The position numbers and the translations under genes were made by a program. Below the pieces are notes generated by a model. The model did no database searches. It saw only the letters and a program-made list of their open reading frames with translations, and had not been told where the DNA came from. Below, one piece after another: positions 60,367 through 64,000 of a DNA stretch of 64,000 nucleotides. Positions within the stretch are counted from its first letter, which is position 1, and every line of letters begins with the position of its first letter. The DNA comes from Tubiluchus corallicola (lineage: Eukaryota; Priapulida; Priapulimorpha; Priapulimorphida; Tubiluchidae): positions 310,001 to 374,000 of the forward strand of contig JAQGDQ010000117.1 of NCBI GenBank assembly GCA_030141605.1, in the 5' to 3' direction.

Positions 60367-61514
60367 GTTTACAGCGGATTATGTGTACTAAAAACTAAAC
60401 CAAACCTTTAACACAAGCCAAATGGATCTCGACTGCAAACACACAACAGCACGTATACCTCAACGATATACCTGGCAACTCCCAAATGGAAGGCTCACCT
60501 AGACGCAGGGTTCTTAAAGACAGACTGTAATAGTAAAAGCAAACGTGGCAAATGTGGTGTCCTAATTCCTTTTTTATCAGTTTTTGTTTTACTTAACGTC
60601 CTTGGCTAGACTCTAGGTATAAATGAACACAGACAAAACTTGTGGAATTAAACTTTTAGTTATTAAAGTAATCGGTAAGCGCGCGTCTTCCATTGGATAA
60701 TCGATCGGCTGCAGGATGGTGTAAAGTGTACGGTTCTAGCTAGTCATGCTGCAACACTAGTGGCAGACTAACCCGCCACATGTAACTCAAGGACATTACA
60801 TTGATAAAGCTATTCTTCAGTAAATAACGTTATAAAATGCGTTTAAGCAAATATCCTTTCCAAAACAGCAAGGAATGTAATGACCCCTGACCTCTCCCAG
60901 TCCCACTTGACGTTATACACGTTGGCGATTGTAACGTGTTGAAACGTTCATATGAAATTTGTTAATCTGGATTAGTGAGGATTTATTCTGTTCCAAAATA
61001 TTACCAGGAGAGAGTTTCTCCGCAGGCATGCTGACAGAATGATCAAGTTGGTAAGAGAAAGTTGCGCCTATAGGAAGAAATGCATATTGCACCTGTCAAC
61101 TTCTAGCTATTATTACAATCAACTTAAGCCAATGAATTTATTCTTCCCACTTTTACACAAAAGTAGGTAGCACAGCTATCACAACTTAATAAATATGCTT
61201 TTTTATATTTTATTATACAGACGTGGTGGGGCCGGACTAGTATGGTGACCATTCAATGCAGCTACATGTACCCATACACGGCTAAACAAAATATTAATTT
61301 AAAAAAATACATGGCCTGCAGCGATACACTTAAATTTAATGACAACCTGTCGTGCAGTATTTACATACGATGCGGATATATTATAGGACATTCTCGGCCA
61401 ATATGTAAGTTTTTTGTTTGACATTAATCATGTGAATTTGTAATACGAACCTACTGCATGCCGACCTTCCCTTAACGATCGTAACCTCTGAAAATAATAT
61501 GACATAATATTATT

Positions 61515-61575
61515 TAATTGCAAGTGCAAGTGAGATTCTGGGTTCAAATCCCTCGCTTGCTTCAATTTTTTCAAC
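61515..61575 (+). mobile_element. tRNA-like box B fragment (SINE-like)
   Basis: Contains tgggttcaaatccctcgctt, a T-arm and acceptor-like sequence without a convincing anticodon arm. Probably a SINE relic. Confidence 0.3.
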
Positions 61576-61725
61576 GTCTCCTACTAAAATTAACCACCAG
61601 GTTAATTGTTACAACTGATGTGCTAAGTCGTCTTAGTATTATGCCAAATAAAGGTTAAGATTAAGAGAACTCTGTCTTTCCCTTTTTTATTTTTTGCCCT
61701 TTGCCTTTATCAGCTTTTCCAGTAC

Positions 61726-61726
<1 letters not shown>

Positions 61727-61760
<34 letters not shown>

Positions 61761-61784
61761 TATTATTATTATTATTATTATTAT

Positions 61785-61871
<87 letters not shown>

Positions 61872-61916
61872 CAGCAGCAGCAGCAGCAACAGCAGCAGTA
61901 GCAGCAGTAGTAGTAG
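61727..61916. repeat. (ATT)n / (TAG)n / (CAG)n compound microsatellite
   Basis: About 18 att units, then about 28 tag units, then cag units with interruptions. Confidence 0.97.
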
Positions 61917-64000
61917 ATTTATTGACTGGTGAACAGTCCATTCACATCAGTTACAAATAATTTCAATAATTGCAAGTTAGGTTAGTTATAACAAAAATAA
62001 GATAATTTGAAAATATTAAAACACTCATAAACAAAATGCATCAGATTCTGTTGGCTGTATATTAGTAAAGTGCAAATTGCATGAAGTCCTCTAAATGTTT
62101 ATTTTTACACACCGTGACACAGTATGTGTTCTTCATCCTGAACGTCCGTTCTACAAACACAAAGGCACTATTACATACCGTCATTAATACCCAGCTCAAG
62201 CCATGGATATAATATACGTACGAATTATGTGGCTTATACTTGCTTTAAATGCCAGTCTGCTTTAATTAAACTTTAAATTACTTTATGCTACTAGTATTAT
62301 GGAAGTGATAAATACAGTTGTTTTCTGCTCTTACCGAAATTTTAATCAATTCCAAGACGTGGATTTCAAACTTGGTTTTCTTGCTATTGGTACTAGGAAG
62401 TCACTTGCCAAATAGATAATTATGATTGTCACACAGAGGAATCCCGTAGCACAAGAGGATCTACTGTTACTGTATTATTTATGAATGTCCAAACGGCTTC
62501 GCTTCGAGTATTATAATAACGTTGTTAGGCTGCAAATGAGTCCTCGCTCGCGCCGCAAATAATCACGAAGCAAGAGAACTAGTGTTATTATTATACTTTA
62601 GCCCATTTAGGCATGCTGTTTTGTTGCACCGTCAGACATTACAGTAAACCGAACTTATTACCAGCCAGAAATTTCTGAACTAGTTTAAAACAAAACTGTA
62701 TAATATCATTAAGTCTATTACAAAGTTTCGTTTATTAAAATAATAGACAAAAATTATGCTATAACAACAACTTAACAACGTGTACAAGAATGACACCCAT
62801 AAATTTAAATGCAACACGTGCACAGGAAGAGATTGCAAAAAATCAGCAATGGGAGCCATGTTGTGCAACTACAATATAAAAAGTACACTTAAGTGTATGG
62901 CAGGCAGAAACAGTCCTTGAGCGATACACTTTCGAAATATTGTTAGATATGCAGGCTAGCAATTTCTCTCTCTGCGCATGCGTGTCATTTAAATCTATAA
63001 TGATACCTTGAACATGGCAAGCAAATTTTCAAACAATGAGCAGAAAAAACTGATAGGCACATATTTCATATACCTAAAATAAACTATAAACTTCTATTGC
63101 TCACTTCTATTAAAAAACCTATATGTATTTTGAAAATATATAAATATGTAGTAAAAAAACTGAGTTATGATTGCGACGTACTTATTAATATAATATTAAT
63201 GTCATTAATGCCCTTCAAGCAAGTTTGCAAACTTAATAATCTGCGAAGCATGATTCTAGCTTCAGAACCTTTTCCAATCAAATTTGGCAAAAGTGAGTAG
63301 CTAAACATACCAAACATCAAAAACAAAACTAGTGAGTGATTTTTCTTTTTAGCAACCTTACAGATATTATATATAACACAAGACAATAAAAATATTATTA
63401 AATAATAAAGGCTTAATAAGACACCTTTTGGGCATGTACAATCACTCAACTGCATGTATTTTTTACATATAAAGCACAGGCTGTAATACACAGTACATAT
63501 GATGCAACAGTGGAAACACACCAAATACAGAATTTTACAAAGATAAAATGGTAACTAAATGCATTTTGCCCATGTCAATTAGAGGCAATGTAAAATAGTA
63601 ACAGTAAACAAAGACAAAAAACACAAGCTCATAACTACTAATAAAAACTAGTTAAATCTGTAAGTTAAAGCGAAAAGCCACTTTTTCACTACAATTATAT
63701 GCTGAATATGCTTGAGCAGAACGTGACTAGAGCAAAAACTAAAAAAAGCACTTATTTTCACACAGACTGTATGAATAATATCTTTGGAAACAACATTCCA
63801 GTTGGTTGCAGATTAACACAATACTAGTTTTACTACAGTTGGTTTAATTTAGTGACTAAAATATATATAATATGGTGCCACAACATTACAGATAGAGGCT
63901 AACAAACTTAAAGGAGAGGTAGACCAATACATTGTAAACTTAAAAAGATCCACACACAAAATCCAATTGCATATGTCATGTAACCAAAATCGGTCAGATG

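Larger units (their letters stand above)
60367..64000. other. Region upstream of CRIP1, no gene recognised
   Basis: Should include the CRIP1 promoter and 5' UTR; no TATA box stands out. Contains a tRNA-like fragment near 61515-61575 and a compound trinucleotide microsatellite at 61727-61916. Open frames, including a hydrophobic 119-codon minus-strand frame at 63165-63524, show no family resemblance. Confidence 0.5.

Noticed and set aside
61687-61960. Frames encoding polyThr, polyAsn or polyVal
   Set aside because: Translation of a compound trinucleotide microsatellite on either strand.
63165-63524. Hydrophobic 119-codon minus-strand frame
   Set aside because: Could be a membrane protein by composition, but AT-rich, with no recognised family, codon bias or splice context; kept out of the gene list.

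Overview
This is animal nuclear DNA: AT-rich, intron-bearing, with GT-AG introns, tandem repeats, decayed non-LTR retrotransposons and MITEs. The gene content (a Pax2/5/8 gene with a YSINGILG octapeptide, a CITED transcriptional co-regulator, the one-LIM protein CRIP1 and two ABCG2-type half transporters) points to a non-vertebrate metazoan, most likely a bilaterian. A tunicate or other marine invertebrate would fit, but nothing here proves the phylum. All five genes are on the minus strand; the plus-strand open frames are shadows or transposon remains.

Layout, left to right. 1-8484: 5' part of Pax2/5/8, running off the left edge just after the octapeptide; its paired domain is preceded by an unusually long Gln/Leu-rich extension. 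8485-12300: intergenic. 12301-29942: ABCG2-like gene B, a complete transporter with two alternative 5' ends that are both in frame with the shared body (717 or 734 residues). 29943-34734: intergenic, with two LINE relics. 34735-47819: ABCG2-like gene A, 16 coding exons, 704 residues. 50535-50996: single-exon CITED gene of 153 residues. 55162-60366: CRIP1, four coding exons, 77 residues. 60367-64000: no gene recognised.

The central observation concerns the two transporters. They are tandem paralogues with nearly identical exon sizes and phases. Gene A has an intact Walker A, Q-loop Gln, Walker B and H-loop His, but its ABC signature reads VSSSE instead of SGGE. Gene B has an intact signature (ISGGE), but its Q-loop Gln is Ala and its H-loop His is Asn. 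An ATP site is built from the Walker/Q/H motifs of one subunit and the signature of the other. An A-B heterodimer would therefore have one fully canonical and one fully degenerate site, whereas either homodimer would have two defective sites. This predicts an obligate heterodimeric ABCG2-type pump, analogous to ABCG5/ABCG8, encoded by neighbouring genes.

Other features of note are a minisatellite grown from the splice-donor end of gene B exon 7, a 32-nt difference in intron position between the paralogues, a cluster of RFX X-box-like palindromes followed by a TATA box and AATAAA in a gene B intron (LTR-like), long hairpin repeats in introns, and a hAT-type MITE with perfect 8-bp target duplications. 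All exon models were derived by reading splice sites, phases and known family sequences by eye; no transcript evidence was available.
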